Of a stretch of DNA of 64,000 bases, positions 10,759 through 23,300 are shown in pieces (the first letter of the stretch is position 1; each line of letters starts with the position of its first letter). This stretch comes from Echiichthys vipera (taxonomy: Eukaryota > Chordata > Actinopteri > Perciformes > Trachinidae), in the NCBI GenBank assembly GCA_963691815.1, contig OY829653.1:6364801-6428800 (forward strand). Reading direction: 5' to 3'. The position numbers and the translations under genes are program-made. The notes under the pieces are model-generated. The model made no database searches. It was not told the origin of the DNA and saw nothing but the letters and a program-made list of their open reading frames with translations.

Positions 10759-10782
10759 GGGGGGGGGGGGGGGGGGGGGGGG
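10759..10782. repeat. Poly-G run of 24
   Basis: An unbroken run of G on the + strand. It could form G-quadruplex structure, or mark a position where sequencing or assembly length is unreliable. Confidence 0.9.
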
Positions 10783-11589
10783 CCTTCAGACAGACATTTC
10801 TGTCAGCAAAAAAAGTACCACATTAATTTCTCGTGTGATCAGTCACACTAGCAGCGCTTTGGGGCAGTTATGTTTATTACCAGAAAACAGAACCGTTGGA
10901 CAAAAGACAAAATTGCTTTTTTCTTAATTACCTACCACTTGTGGAGCAAATCAGTGTTAATTTAGGCCTCAGTATGGTGCCAGAGAAAAAAGGCCATGGT
11001 GTCATGTTCCTCAGAGGGGTTTATCCTCTGTTCAGTCACTTTTTTAATGGTGCAGCCCTGCTTCACCTTCAGTTTAAGCTGAACTGGGCTCAGCTGTTCT
11101 GTCGTAACATAAGGTCTTTGTTTCTGTTTGTTGAAATACCTGCAAACGCTGTAAAAATATGAACTGTAAAAAAAACGGTTAAACGACTGGCAGCCCTTTC
11201 CAGGCGCATACTGTGAAATAACAGTAAATAACCATATTAAATTACAGTATATTTAATGTAATTTAAATGACTTTGACTTTTGAATGTGCTCTGTTCTTTA
11301 ACAGTTTATTACATGTAAGTCTGTGATATGGTTATTTACGGTAATGTCACAGTATCCGTCTGGAAACTTTGCTTTTTCTAGGTATCATTTTTCTTTATTG
11401 TCCTAGTATTGGAAAGGTGAATGTTCTGTGCATTTAGAAATTATTATGGCCGGTAAGATCTTGTTATTGGGGGGGTTTATTTGAGTTTGTTATGGTCATT
11501 AAATGGTATATGGCTGCATTCATATACAGTTACAATTAACCTGTCTTTCACAGACTCCAGGCTGTACTCAATCACTGTTCATACACCCA

Positions 11590-11985
11590 TGAAAAGCTAA
11601 GTAATATCATTTATACGTAATCCGTGTATTTTTTACCGTAGAAATTACGTCGGGAGCAAAGAAGGAAATCAGGTGACGTAGTATAAGAGTTGCAAATTAC
11701 GTCAAGACAGGACGGTCCGGGTGATGGATGGGTCCCAAAACACATGACTTTCACCGGACCGGTGTTCATGTCCTGAAAGTTTTGGTGCCTAATCTTAACC
11801 GTCACCTTTTGTGCCTAATCTTAACCTTTGCAGTCACTGGTCACCATTTCACAGCCTTAAATAACATGTCGCATTCAATACAAACCTGTTTTATGGGGTC
11901 AAATACAACGTCATATTTCATAAGATATCATACAAACATGTTGATGAGAATATGTTGCAGACTTACACTCACTCACCAAGACTAA
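11590..11985. repeat. Dispersed GTGACGTAGTA repeat, copy 1
   Basis: It shares GTGACGTAGTA, TAACCGTCACCTTTTGT, the CTGGTCACC(A/G)TTTC block and a TATC(A/C)TACAAAC block, in the same order, with 14590-14890; part also recurs near 51475-51660. No coding capacity. The family is not identified. Confidence 0.6.
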
Positions 11986-12779
11986 GCAAGGTTATGGTCT
12001 AACCACTGGGAGCGGATAGGAGTTCAGTATCTTTGAGGACACAACTCGACCTCCTGAGCTGCTCCAGGTTTGTGTTTTGATGCCCACTCTCACTCAAGTT
12101 GATTTATTTATATACCAAGACATTAGAACAGCTACAGTTCAGTCATCATTCTAGGGCTTTTACTCCTGCGTGTTTTAGGTTTCTCCCTGCTGTAACACAG
12201 CTGAGTGTAGCGCTCTGCTCGATATCAAGCTTCAGCTGCTTGAAAACGAGCAGACCATTAGACTCAGGTCAAAAAGGTTAAAATAAAATAGGATAAAACA
12301 GGTTAAAAACTTGAAATGCATTAGACTCAGGTGTGTCAGAGCAGAGAGAAACCTAAAATATGCAGGACGGAAGCTCCCCAGAAGCAGGATTGGACACTAT
12401 CATGTACCACAACAGCCTTTTTTATTACTGACATTACTAGCCAACTTCTGCTTTTACCATCTTTGACCTTAGCATTGGGATGTTCACCAAGTCTCAGAAC
12501 AGGTAAAAGTCAAGCCCTCAGTTAAATTATCATCAGTTATATTTTCTAGTTCCTGCTTATTCTTCAGCTGATACTTCCGGGTGGGTAAATACACTTCTTT
12601 ATGTATTATGTCCTGGTTTCCTCCACAGGCTGGGTGTCACAAAATTGGAAATATTGAACTTTTGAGCATGTTTAATCCTCTTTGGAGGTTCTCATTATCT
12701 ACATGTTAACTCTTGTTTTGAAAGGTGACAAAGCCCTGCAGGAATTGTGTCTCGTCTGCTAAGTGAAGCAAACAGTGCC

Positions 12780-12798
12780 TTGTGTGTGTGTGTGTGTT

Positions 12799-12838
<40 letters not shown>

Positions 12839-12856
12839 TGTGTCTGTGTGTGTGTT

Positions 12857-12900
<44 letters not shown>
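12780..12900. repeat. Long (TG)n microsatellite
   Basis: About 120 bases of TG repeats with TTTGCG and CTGTGTCTG interruptions. Cys-Val and Thr-His frames on the two strands are repeat artefacts. Confidence 0.95.
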
Positions 12901-12902
<2 letters not shown>

Positions 12903-14239
12903 GGTGTTTATAAGTGAATTTTTGTATCACATTGTCGCTGTAAAACTGAAAGAACTGAACTCAAAGCAAGTTTGCAAACACATAGAATTCATAATCTTCC
13001 ATCTGTGCTGAACATGAATTGATTGTATCTTTCCAGTGTCGCCCTTCGGTCCACTGCTTTATATTGATCTTCACAAGCCAGTGGTGCTGAAGCTACACAT
13101 TGTAGGGATTCATTAGATTTAACAAGCATACACCAATTTGCCTCAATTATTTCTAAAAGTGTTTTGTAAGTAAATCGGAGTCAGGAATGATCACCTTGTG
13201 ATGGCTTTAGCCTGATTGGGTTTGGATAAACAGGGCGAGTCATGGGTTCATTAAAAAGAACAAAGAAGTGTCTGCATGTATCCATTTGTTGGTTTTAATT
13301 GCGACCCATTAACATCCAACCTTTTTCTATCATGTTGTATTGTTTTCATTTAAGGGTTGCCATTCCATTCAGCTCTACCTGTAATTACATCTATGTGTTT
13401 GTCCTTTGTAGTTAACTTACTTATAGTTTTGAGACGAGATGTAATAGTTTTCATCTTTTTTATTTATTTAGGCCGCACAGACACCTAATGACATCTTTAT
13501 AAACAGTATCATTTATTCCCAGATTGTTCTTATATATTACTTCACTCCATTTTTCACCACATTACTGATGTAAACAAACATGTAACAACAGTAGAAAACA
13601 GTGTAAGATTAGGCTGATGTTTTTTTTTCTCTAGTTTTATTCCCTGTGTTAAAATACCTGTCAATCAAAATAAAAGATTAAAGGTGTTGGTAATTAACTG
13701 ATTGTTTGATGTTTGTTGTTATGGAATATACAGCTTAGCCTTCAATCATTAAACAACGACAACAAAATAAGATTGCATGATTGTTCCTGCACTGGATGCA
13801 AACTACCACATTAAGACATCTCCCTCTCTTGTTCCTGAAATTGTAAACTTAAAAGAAAAGAGCACAGGAGGCGATTTGACCACAAAAGCCTTCCACCAGA
13901 CAGCTCACCAGTTCTGTATGCTGCTGCAGGAGAGGCTGTCCTCATGATTGAGGAGGGGAAATCATTAGCTTGGAGTGATGAAAAGATTGAAAATCTTGCT
14001 TTGGCTGCCATCTGGTGGTTGGAAGTGTTACCCCAGCACTGCACTGACTGCATGATACAAAATGGCATCACTGTTGTCGTGAGGTCACGTGTGCAACAGA
14101 TCGTTTCAACACACAGAGGTTTCATCACTGTTTAGGATCATGTTGTACTGACGTTAACCCAGTAAGCAAGACGAGTAGAAAGAGCGAGCAGGTCGATGAC
14201 TAATGCATGAGATCACCGCTGTGACTCAAAACATCAAAC

Positions 14240-14330
14240 TCAGAGGTTTTCAAAGTGGGAGGTAGGCCTCCCCAGGGGGGCTCCAAACAGTTCAAGGGGA
14301 GACTCAGTGAATTGAAGTAAAAAATATTCC
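14240..14330. repeat. Fragment of a hAT-like MITE end
   Basis: It contains CAGAGGTTTTCAAAGTGGGA followed by a CCCCAGGGGGG block, like the end of common fish hAT-type non-autonomous elements. The opposite end is not seen nearby. A matching outward end (CCACACTTTGGGAATCACTG) occurs at 22600-22640 but belongs to a separate copy. Confidence 0.45.
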
Positions 14331-14589
14331 ATTAGTCAAAGCGTTAGTTATCAAAAGAAAATCACATGGAATACCCGAAAGTGTGTAATTTAGTTACAGA
14401 GATAGTTGAGACATACAGAAGTTCGGGTTATATTAGTGTTTCTCCAATTTTCCAGAGTCAGAAAATATTAAATAGGATCTTTTTATGTATTTGGTGCAGT
14501 TTGAAGCAGGCTGCCCTCCGCTGCTGCACATATAACTGCAAAAAGTCATGCACTGTAATTTGTGTATTCCACATATTTATAACTGTACA

Positions 14590-14890
14590 GATTATGACAG
14601 GCAGAACATTAGGTGACGTAGTACGTATAAGACCTATAAAGATTTTCATCAGTGTTCACGTCCCAGACTGACTAAGCCAACCCATGACCTTTTCTGTAAT
14701 CTTAAATATGTCAGTTTGATGCCTAACCCTGACTGACACCTGGCACCGGTCACATAACGGAAGTTTTGGTGGCTGAACCTAACCGTCACCTTTTGTTTCC
14801 AAAATGTAACCTTCGCAGTCCACTCCTGGTCACCGTTTCAAAGTGTTAAATAGAGCGTAGTTTTTGTTAGATATCCTACAAACCTGAGGA
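14590..14890. repeat. Dispersed GTGACGTAGTA repeat, copy 2
   Basis: It shares blocks in order with 11590-11985: GTGACGTAGTA, AGTTTTGGTG, TAACCGTCACCTTTTGT, CTGGTCACCGTTTC and ATATCCTACAAAC. Non-coding. Confidence 0.6.
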
Positions 14891-15020
14891 AGGGAATACA
14901 TTGTCTGATGTTATGTCATACAGCAATATTATAAACTGACTCTCGCCGGACAAATTTCGTTGCACCTTGCTTCCACCGAGCCCCACTCATCCATCTAGGA
15001 CATCCATAGGAGAGGGATTT

Positions 15021-15380
15021 GGGGACCAGTGGTTAGCACTGTCGCCTCACAGCGAGAGGGTTCCTGATTCGAATCCTGACTAGGGCCCTTCTGTGTGGTG
15101 TTTGCATGTTCTCCCTGTGTCTGCGTGGGTTTTCTCTGGGTTCTCCGGGTTCCTCCCACAGTCCAAAGACGTGCAGGTGTTCGGTTCATTGATGACTCTA
15201 AAATTGCCCGTAGGTGTGAATGGTTGTCTGTCTCTGTTTGTCTCTATGTGCCCGGCGATAGACTGGCATCCTGTCCAGGGTGGACCCCGCCTCATGCCCG
15301 ATGTCAGCTGGGATCAGCTCCAGCCCCCCCGCTACCCCAACAGGGACAAGCGGTTGAAGATGAATGAATGAATGAATGAA
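15021..15380 (+). mobile_element. SINE with tRNA-like head and TGAA tail
   Basis: The head resembles a tRNA gene, with box A-like TGGTTAGCACTG and box B-like GATTCGAATCC. The body reads TTTGCATGTTCTCCCTGTGT, then TCCTCCCACAGTCCAAAGAC, then AGACTGGCATCCTGTCCAGG. It ends in (TGAA)n. This is a very common teleost SINE-type repeat. Open frames on both strands are fortuitous. The body matches, in reverse, the segments at 62921 and 63174. Confidence 0.8.
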
Positions 15381-17180
15381 AAATGGTCGAGCCATTACGA
15401 AACTGCTGGTCGGGATTTTATAGATGAGAGGTAGCGGAGAAGCGACTGTTTTGATTCAGACAATGATGGCGGCTGGTAGTTTATCCAATCATATGCAAGG
15501 ATTTTGATAAGGCCCAGCCTTCTAAAACACCTCTACCACGGAGCGATCCCGGATGGATGAGTGGAGCTTGGCAGAAGCAAGGCCGACTGAAATGAATCTG
15601 GCTAGAGTCAGGTTAGCAATATTAGGCTGTTTTGGCTAATTTGTTTAGTGTTTATGGGAATCTCACGGGCATCCAGGAAAACTAAGCCAGGAAACTAAAG
15701 GGGTTGTACATGATGGTAACCCTAGATTCACCAAAAACATATACACTAACCCTATGCTAAGCCTAAGCATTTAAGGTTAATGTCTAACCTTACCCATCTA
15801 TGTGTGTTGTCTGAGGGGAGGTCAACTGTCTCAGACTTTGAAAAGCTCAGGTCTCACTAATTATCTGTAGTCTAGCTAAGCTTCCACATCCCAACTAGCC
15901 ATACAACATGTACAGTACCTGGCTGCCTACCACTAATTAAAGCACCTATAGGCTATAATTCATCCCATTAACAAGGGTACAACACCTCCTCCCAAAGCTT
16001 TTATACCATGCATGATTGAAGTTGAATGTGTTTGATATCATAAGTTCACAAGTATGTTATAATAAGTAAAACCAAGACATTTGAATCCCCATAGAGCTAC
16101 ATTTAAAACTGAATTCAACTAAACTCAAAAGTGGTGATTTAAGGGGCAACACAAGAGCGATGATTAAGGCATTTAAAGAATGTTAGAAAAGGGAAATTTC
16201 CCACTTAGTCGGTGGGTTTTTACAGGTTTGTTATTCCCAAGAACCCACCCGTATGTGACATGTAGCCTTGTGCGGATTTTTTCCCCGTAAAAAGCTCACT
16301 GCTTCCAAATGATCTCAAAGAAACCCTGATGATGCTTCCGACGGTGTCTAAGACAGAGAGCACGCTCCTGGAAATGGAAGCATCAATTCAGTTGCTTCCA
16401 GGCATTCACCATTTAGAGTGCTTAAATTTTTCAAATTTGAGTCAATTAACTTCACAAATGCAAACGCAGCACAGCCAAACTGCTGATTCATTCCCATCCA
16501 GGCGTCCAGGCACTATTGACACATATTGATTAGACATTACAGTAGGAGCAGTTGCTGAGGCAATATCATTATTGGCTGTTGGTGTGAGGGCTTGTGTGCA
16601 AACACAAAATGGGCCTGAGAACTGTTTATAGGCTCTTATATCATGTCAGAATGCCCTGTGAAATTAGTGAATGTGTGCCAGTCATTCTGAAATTGACTAC
16701 CTTGTTATATGTTTGGCTTGATCTCAGTAAGATCAGAAAATATGACATTTATGAAATATGTTCAAAAAGCTCAAAGGAGGAGAAAATGATGTGACCCTCG
16801 GTGTGTAAAAGGGAGTACAATGAAAAACAATGCCTGGAAATGAATACAAAAAAAACAAGATGATTTTAAAACATCTGTGAAATGCATCTTTCACTATCAG
16901 CAACAGGTATGACGTGTTATGCTTCACGCCTGCAATTATGAACCAAAAGTGATTTTTGGAGGCTCTTTTTTTTTTAATGCAATCCCACTTTTCATCCTCG
17001 CATCCCTGCTCAAAGCACCCCCCCCCTGCCTTTTGTTTCCGAGGTGGAGCCTGATACCCCGACTTCTCCAAACTGAAGTGCCGGAGAAGCAGACGGACAA
17101 GATAGGACCCGGGACCAGCAGTCGGTGGCACAGATCTGGGACGCGGCAGATCAAGGAGGGACCATAAAGAAGGCTGCAAG

Positions 17181-17212
17181 GAAGAAGAAGAAGAAGAAGA
17201 AGGAGAAGAAGG
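17181..17212. repeat. (GAA)n purine tract in presumed sema7a 5' UTR
   Basis: GAAGAAGAAG-type run about 80 bases upstream of the sema7a ATG. Probably in the 5' UTR or core promoter, as no splice acceptor or ATG lies between it and the start codon. Confidence 0.7.
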
Positions 17213-17287
17213 ATTTTTTGTGGAGCGCTTCGTTTACGGTTTAACCATTTTTCCAAACCGGCTACACACGGAAGAGCTTCAAGAAAG

Positions 17288-17366
17288 ATGAATTCTTTCA
17301 TCCTGCTGTCGCTTTTTGCCACGATTATCGCCGGAAAGTCACCTCGGCTGAAATTTGTTGTGCACG
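17288..17366 (+). CDS. sema7a: sema7a exon 1: signal peptide
   Basis: It encodes MNSFILLSLFATIIAG and the first residues of the mature chain (26 codons plus one base). The ATG has A at -3. Donor CACG|GTAGGC, phase 1; the orphan G completes a Glu codon with exon 2. Confidence 0.88.
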
Positions 17367-20300
17367 GTAGGCTGTATTTTCTGGATATTGTCTGATTTGA
17401 GGCATTCGGGCATTTGTGTATTTTGCCAGCATGTTTTGTTCATCTGTGTTGTGCGTAATGAATGGGTGAATGGATGGACAGATGGACGGATGCGTGAGTG
17501 GATGAAAGAGTGAGAGTTTAATCACGGGATGACATAGCCAGTTATTTCCCAGCTCTCCTCATCCTGTTTTGTCCTTTGCCAATGATGCACAGGACACAAC
17601 AGCCCCAGTAAAGCCATGTTGTCTCTGGATTCATCTCTTCAAATACCGCCCTCCCCCCACTGACCCAGTAGTAAATTACGCTCCACCATTCAGGGCCCGC
17701 ACACATGTTCAAAGGCTACAACGGGATGAACATCTGGAGCAAAAGTAGTGCTGTGGTATTGACAACAGAGCTTGTACACAATAGAACTTGAGTGGTTTCG
17801 CTCATCTGTTCCCACTCAATTGCCAGGTTGTATTTTGCGCACAGTTGAATGTCACATTAGAATGATTTGGATCAAATGTGTACAACTTGTGGCTTTTCTG
17901 TTGGTCTTTTTATGAGGTCTCATATGTTGGTTTGCTCTCAGTGCACTACCGGTCTGCTCGTGTGGATGTATCAGTTATGAGCATCAAGGCTCTAATTGGC
18001 GAGCGTCCCTCCATCACCTCCTCCGGGCGCACCGAGCGGAATAAAACCAGAGGCGCTTAAAAACAACCTCTCCCCTGCCTTCTGGAGGAACATGGCGCCC
18101 GTTCACCCTGAACACACTGAGAGGCTGTGCCCCTTTAAACACCCGCCTGCCACCGCCGAAAAAAAACCCCATCTTTCCTGTGAAATATGACTCTTTGGAG
18201 GTTGACACTGTCACCAGCTCCCGCGTCCTTGCGGAGCTGCAATGCGGGACGCGGCAGCTGGTTTACACTGCAGCAAATGAGCCCGGCTCCGGGAAAGAGA
18301 GGGGCTGCTTTAGAGCAGCCGCCATAAATGTACATTTAAAAAATATAGAGACATGGAGAGAGAGAGAGTGGGGAAAGGAGGGGAGGGCATTGGATGGAAA
18401 ATTCCAAGCCGACTCCTAGTTATCTATTCCGCTCACGCCCTTTTACACCTCGCACACTCCTCTAATGCATTCAGCAATCAGCAGAGATGGGGGCTGTGTG
18501 TCAAGTTATCTGGATCTGTATCCCTCCCCTCCCCCGCGGAGGAACACGGTACAAAACGCACAAGATGACGGCCCCGGACGTGCAAGTCATATCAATCAAA
18601 CTCGTTGTTATGCAATTGCAGTTTGGGCTATAAATGCCTGGCATTAGGGGCATACGCGCGCGCGCACACGCACACAGGTCACTGTCAGAGGAAAGCTATC
18701 AAAGGCGCAGTTTGAGCCAGAAGTGCAAAACCTTCAGAGGAGGCTGGAGCTGTTTCAACACCACGGACAGCTCCGAGGTCCTCACAGGGTACAGCGTGTG
18801 TGCCAGATGAGGCCGTGCAATGGGTTCTTAACTGAACCTTCAATGATCTGTTTCACTACAACGTGGTTTTAAGGTTCAGCTTAAACCAGGGCTCAGGTTA
18901 GACATGCTGTGATGGATGAAGTGATTGAAGGGGCTAGGGAATGCATTATTGCATTAATTTGGCAGTCACTTTGGCACAAAGCTATTACAATAAGTGCATT
19001 AAACGTCAGCAGGAAAAAGACATCCCTTCCAAACAAACACCTAAGAGCATAGAACAATGAATTATTATTTTATGAAGGCAGTTTCTGTTTTAGAGGGTTT
19101 AGTCTGCCCATTTTGATATAGATAGATAGATAGAGACAAAATATTACACAGTATCCACACACTGCAATTCAACAGCAACACAGACAACAGCCTACTTAAT
19201 GACTATTGAACGGTAATTCCGGTGTCAAATCATCCCAGGGTCTTTTTTTTGACAAATTGGGTAATCCAATAAGCTATCGAGAATTTTTTTTCCCGTTTAT
19301 GAGCGATTAACGGACAAATCGGGTAGGGTCGCTAACAGCCGGACGTGGCTAACACTGATTAACACGGGGCAGTACGGTGAAGGCATTAAAACGGCTCAGA
19401 ATAATACCAAACCTCTGCAGTAGCATGATAAGAGTATAAATGGAAGCACCAACAACATAGTTAGTGAACCTGGAGTTTATTAATTGAGTGTTTTGAAAGA
19501 CTTATCTACTACTGGCCCCTGTACCAGCTCCTCTCATAGTAAAGTCCATTCAAGACGATTACCAAAGTCAATCCAAAAGGAAGGAGCCCATTGGTGCTTT
19601 GTTTTCTGTGTAAGGACTCTTATCATGCTGCTGCAGAGGTTTGGTGTTATTTTGAGCAGTATCAGTGGTTAAAAAAGACGTTTTTAATGCCTTCACTGTA
19701 CTGCCCCGAGCTAATCAGTGTTAGCCAAGTTCTGCTGTCAGCGTCTCTACCGGATTTCTACGTTAATAGTTGTTTCACGAAAAAAACTGTCTCGATGGCT
19801 TATTCGATGTACGTAAGTGCCGAAGAAGACCATGGGATGATTTTGCGCCGGAATTACACTTTAAGGTGCTGCTAGGATTAGGATTAGACCTTGAACTCTT
19901 TGCTTTACCTCTTTTGAATATGACTGCTTGAGAATGACGGGGATATCAAGAGGAAAAGAGAAGCAAAGCAGGACAAATAAAAGGAGAGAGTTTAAATTAC
20001 AGATATACAAGGGGAGAAAGAGGAGAGACACGGAGACAAATGCAATGAAAGAGACAGAGAGAGAGAGTGAGTGAAAGGGAGACGACGGCTCATCTCAAGA
20101 CTAACTTGACATTTCGCCAAAGTTCAGGCATTGTTTGTGTCGACCTTCTCTCTCAGTTGAAGACCTCGATACCTCATTGAACCATGATCCTGATACACGT
20201 ACTGTATGTTCTTGTTCATAATGAAGGACCCTGGGGTCTATTTACTTTACAAAACAACTTTGCGGTGAAATATTCTATATAGATACCACATAGCAGCCAT

Positions 20301-23300
20301 AATGAAACAAAATGGACAACTTCAAAAGCAACTGGATCAAAACCTGTTTGACTTTCCCTCTGAGTGCTTTATTCATGTACAAGTGGACGCTATCTGCACT
20401 TCCCTCTTCTTTAGCACATGAATTAGTGCAATTGGGAATTTGTTTGTTTGACTCAGTACTTTCAAAATGTTTTAACTTCATTTAAGGATCACAGTCCTCT
20501 GAGGGGAAGTAAACTCTACAGCCCTTCACTTTAATTAAGCCTTTTTTTTAAAAGAACAAGCTGAAAAACAAGATTGTTTTTCTTGTTTCCTGAAAAGCTG
20601 ACCTTTTGAAAATTCAAGGTTTTCACCCAGCGGCAACGATTAAGTGTCTTAGGAAGAAAGAAAAAAGAAACACATGCTCACAGATAGGGAGAGAGTTTGG
20701 AGTTCAATATACATCCACAATGAGGCATTTCAGTTGCAGGCCTACATGTTCAACCCTTTTGAATTGTGTTATAAAAGATGCTGTTAAAGGACTGTACAGT
20801 CTGTTCCTCCTGTGTGCTCATGGTTCTTTAAAAACTAGGACAGCATCTTGGACAGTAAAAGACTTTGTCCAATCAGGGACAGGTGGGTGAGGGGCTTAGC
20901 TTAGGTGGTACTTTAAGTGGGTCATGTTATGCTCATTTTCAGGTTCATACTTGTACTTTGGGTTTCTAATACGCTGTTTACATGCATCAAAACACATTAT
21001 TTGTCTCATCCTGTCTGTCTGAATACACCTGTATTCACCTTCTGTCTGAAACACTCCATTTTTGCGCCTGTCTCTTTAAGACCCCCTGCTGATAAAGCCC
21101 AGTCTGCTCTGATTGGTCAGTATTTCCAGGTCTTAAGCATCAGCACTCTTAGGGACTCTGATGCACCAATCACTCTGCAGTTAGTGTCCTCAACGAGCAG
21201 AGGGTGCTGCTGTGAGCCCCTTCCCCGTCCCAAAGCCCTCACAGACGTCACTTTCTCACTAGATTTTTCACACCTTCTAAGCAACTTTATTTATACAAAG
21301 AGACTAGAGACCAATTCAGCGTCTTATTCAGAGAATCAGGGAAAAGGGAGAAATATGTGGTGGGCCTAATTCATTCCCATGCATGTGGCTCAGAGTCCAG
21401 TTCAGTAAACGGTCTCTGGGTCCGTCTCTCTCCTCTCACGCAGCAGCACTGTTGTTGTTATGTGACGCTGCGGGGTAAGAGGTCGGAGGTGGGGAGATGA
21501 CTGCATCGTGAACAAAGTATGAGGATTTGCTTTCCAAACGACAACGCCACGGGAGAATTTCAAATCTTCCCACTCCGGGACATGGTTTTCAGGCTCCGAT
21601 AACGCCATATGTGTGTGGATGGTCGACCAAAACGATACAAAAGTTGTGCAGATGGAGGAAAACACGTCTCCGTGAGGACGAGCGCTACGAGTCTTTGCAC
21701 CATCATCACAGCTGGGGAATGATTACGGCATGATAACGGCACTGTAGCTGAACTTTGTAAACATACCTATATACAGTATATAGTATAGTTGTGACGTCAC
21801 CACAGTACAGAACTCCTGATGGCTCATTCAAATGCGGGTTATGTGCATTTTACACTTTGGGACATTCAGACGTGGCTTGCAGAGTTTTCTTGTAAATAAA
21901 GTTTTTGGTTACACAATATTACTCACCCAAATGTGTTGTGTTTGTGCTTTAAGGTCTAACAGAACTCTTTCCTCCATCCTAAAATGTGCAAAGCTGTCTT
22001 TTTTGAAAATTTTGTAACACTCGTTTACATCCATGTTTACTTGCTCACATTCTTCTTTCCTTCCTTTCACTGATCTACTGCCACCTGTTGATCACTTCCA
22101 ATGGCAGGAGTGAATATTATATCGCCTGTTTTAAATGAGTGCATGTGAGAGCAAATCAAAAGGAGACCCATTCATTACTCACTCAAATATGGCTCCATAG
22201 CGCTACCTGGGGTCAAATCTCCAAAAGTGCCTTTGAGTGTTTGCTCTGGTTAACTTGAAGATGAATCAAGTGACACTGTATGATACCCTCAACAGTTATA
22301 ACACCGTAGCTTTGAAACTTGAAATGCAAATTGAATTTATGATCTAATAATTTCATCCAAATTGTCAAGTCTTCAGAAAGTTTGGATGAAAATATTAGTT
22401 ACCTTTATCTCACGTAGCAAGAAACTCTGTTGTTGAGCTCAATTGTCTCTAAAGTTTGGTCAAATATATTAATTAAAAAAAGTGAAACTATTGAATGATA
22501 AATATTTAGCTGTACATTCAAACTGAATTACAAAATTGAGAGGTTTTATCATTTATAGTAAATGACCTCTCGCAGCATGCCTATAGTACCTGAATTGCCC
22601 ACCAGGGGGCCGTGGCCCACACTTTGGGAATCACTGCTCTAAAGCAGATATCTCTGATTAATCTATTGGTGTGCTTCACCAGCTACAGTGTTCCTATCAC
22701 GACTTCCAGACAGTGACAACAGTGTGTCTGTACCTAAACCATCAGCCATATTGGCCCTCCTGGCGCCTTCTTTACTTCCTTTACTTGTGAAGTACAAGCA
22801 TCATCAATTTGATTCCCGCCCATCAAAGAGGCCACTGTTTCCATAGAAACTTAGTCGGTTGGCTAGCAACCTGTACCAGTGATCACCACCACTCCATCCT
22901 GGCTTTGCTGTCAGACTCAGGGATGAGGAAAATCATTAGTATGTAATACCATGTAACCACTGTATAATCACCTCTGGTCATTGTTTGTATATCTATTTAT
23001 ATTGGGACACAGCGCAAAATGCATCATTAGTATGGAATCCAATGTTTTTCTCATGATGTATTTTTGTTTATGAGTGTATTTTCTGCTATAAAGATATTAT
23101 ACAGTCATTTTTTGTTATCTATTGTCAGGAGCTCTAGGTAGCTGGTTGGTTTCCTTCAAAGCTTTTAAGCTCTTCAGACTGAGGTTTCTATGTCTTTTTA
23201 CATCAATGGAGAAATGTACTTCTGGAGCAGAAACCAAAGGAAATAAAAAAGGCTGCCCGGTCCATTAAAGGGCTTTGGACTTTGATGTTTTATAAACCCA

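Larger units (their letters stand above)
5962..17287. other. lingo4-sema7a intergenic region
   Basis: About 11 kb without a recognisable conserved gene. Apart from the repeats listed separately it is AT-rich. A GC-richer, purine-rich stretch (about 17000-17287) just upstream of the sema7a start codon is a candidate promoter and 5' UTR; it has no TATA box. Confidence 0.5.

Noticed and set aside
12706..13011. Cys-Val and Thr-His repeat frames on both strands
   Set aside because: Translations of a TG/CA microsatellite.
15093..15371. Overlapping 90-92 codon frames on both strands
   Set aside because: They lie entirely in a SINE; open frames there are fortuitous.
16733..17179. 148-codon minus-strand frame upstream of sema7a
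   Set aside because: It runs antisense through low-complexity and presumed promoter or 5' UTR sequence, has no recognisable domain, and matches the codon noise of the purine-rich + strand.
20917..21369. 150-codon + strand frame
   Set aside because: It lies wholly within a common teleost non-autonomous transposon and does not resemble a transposase.
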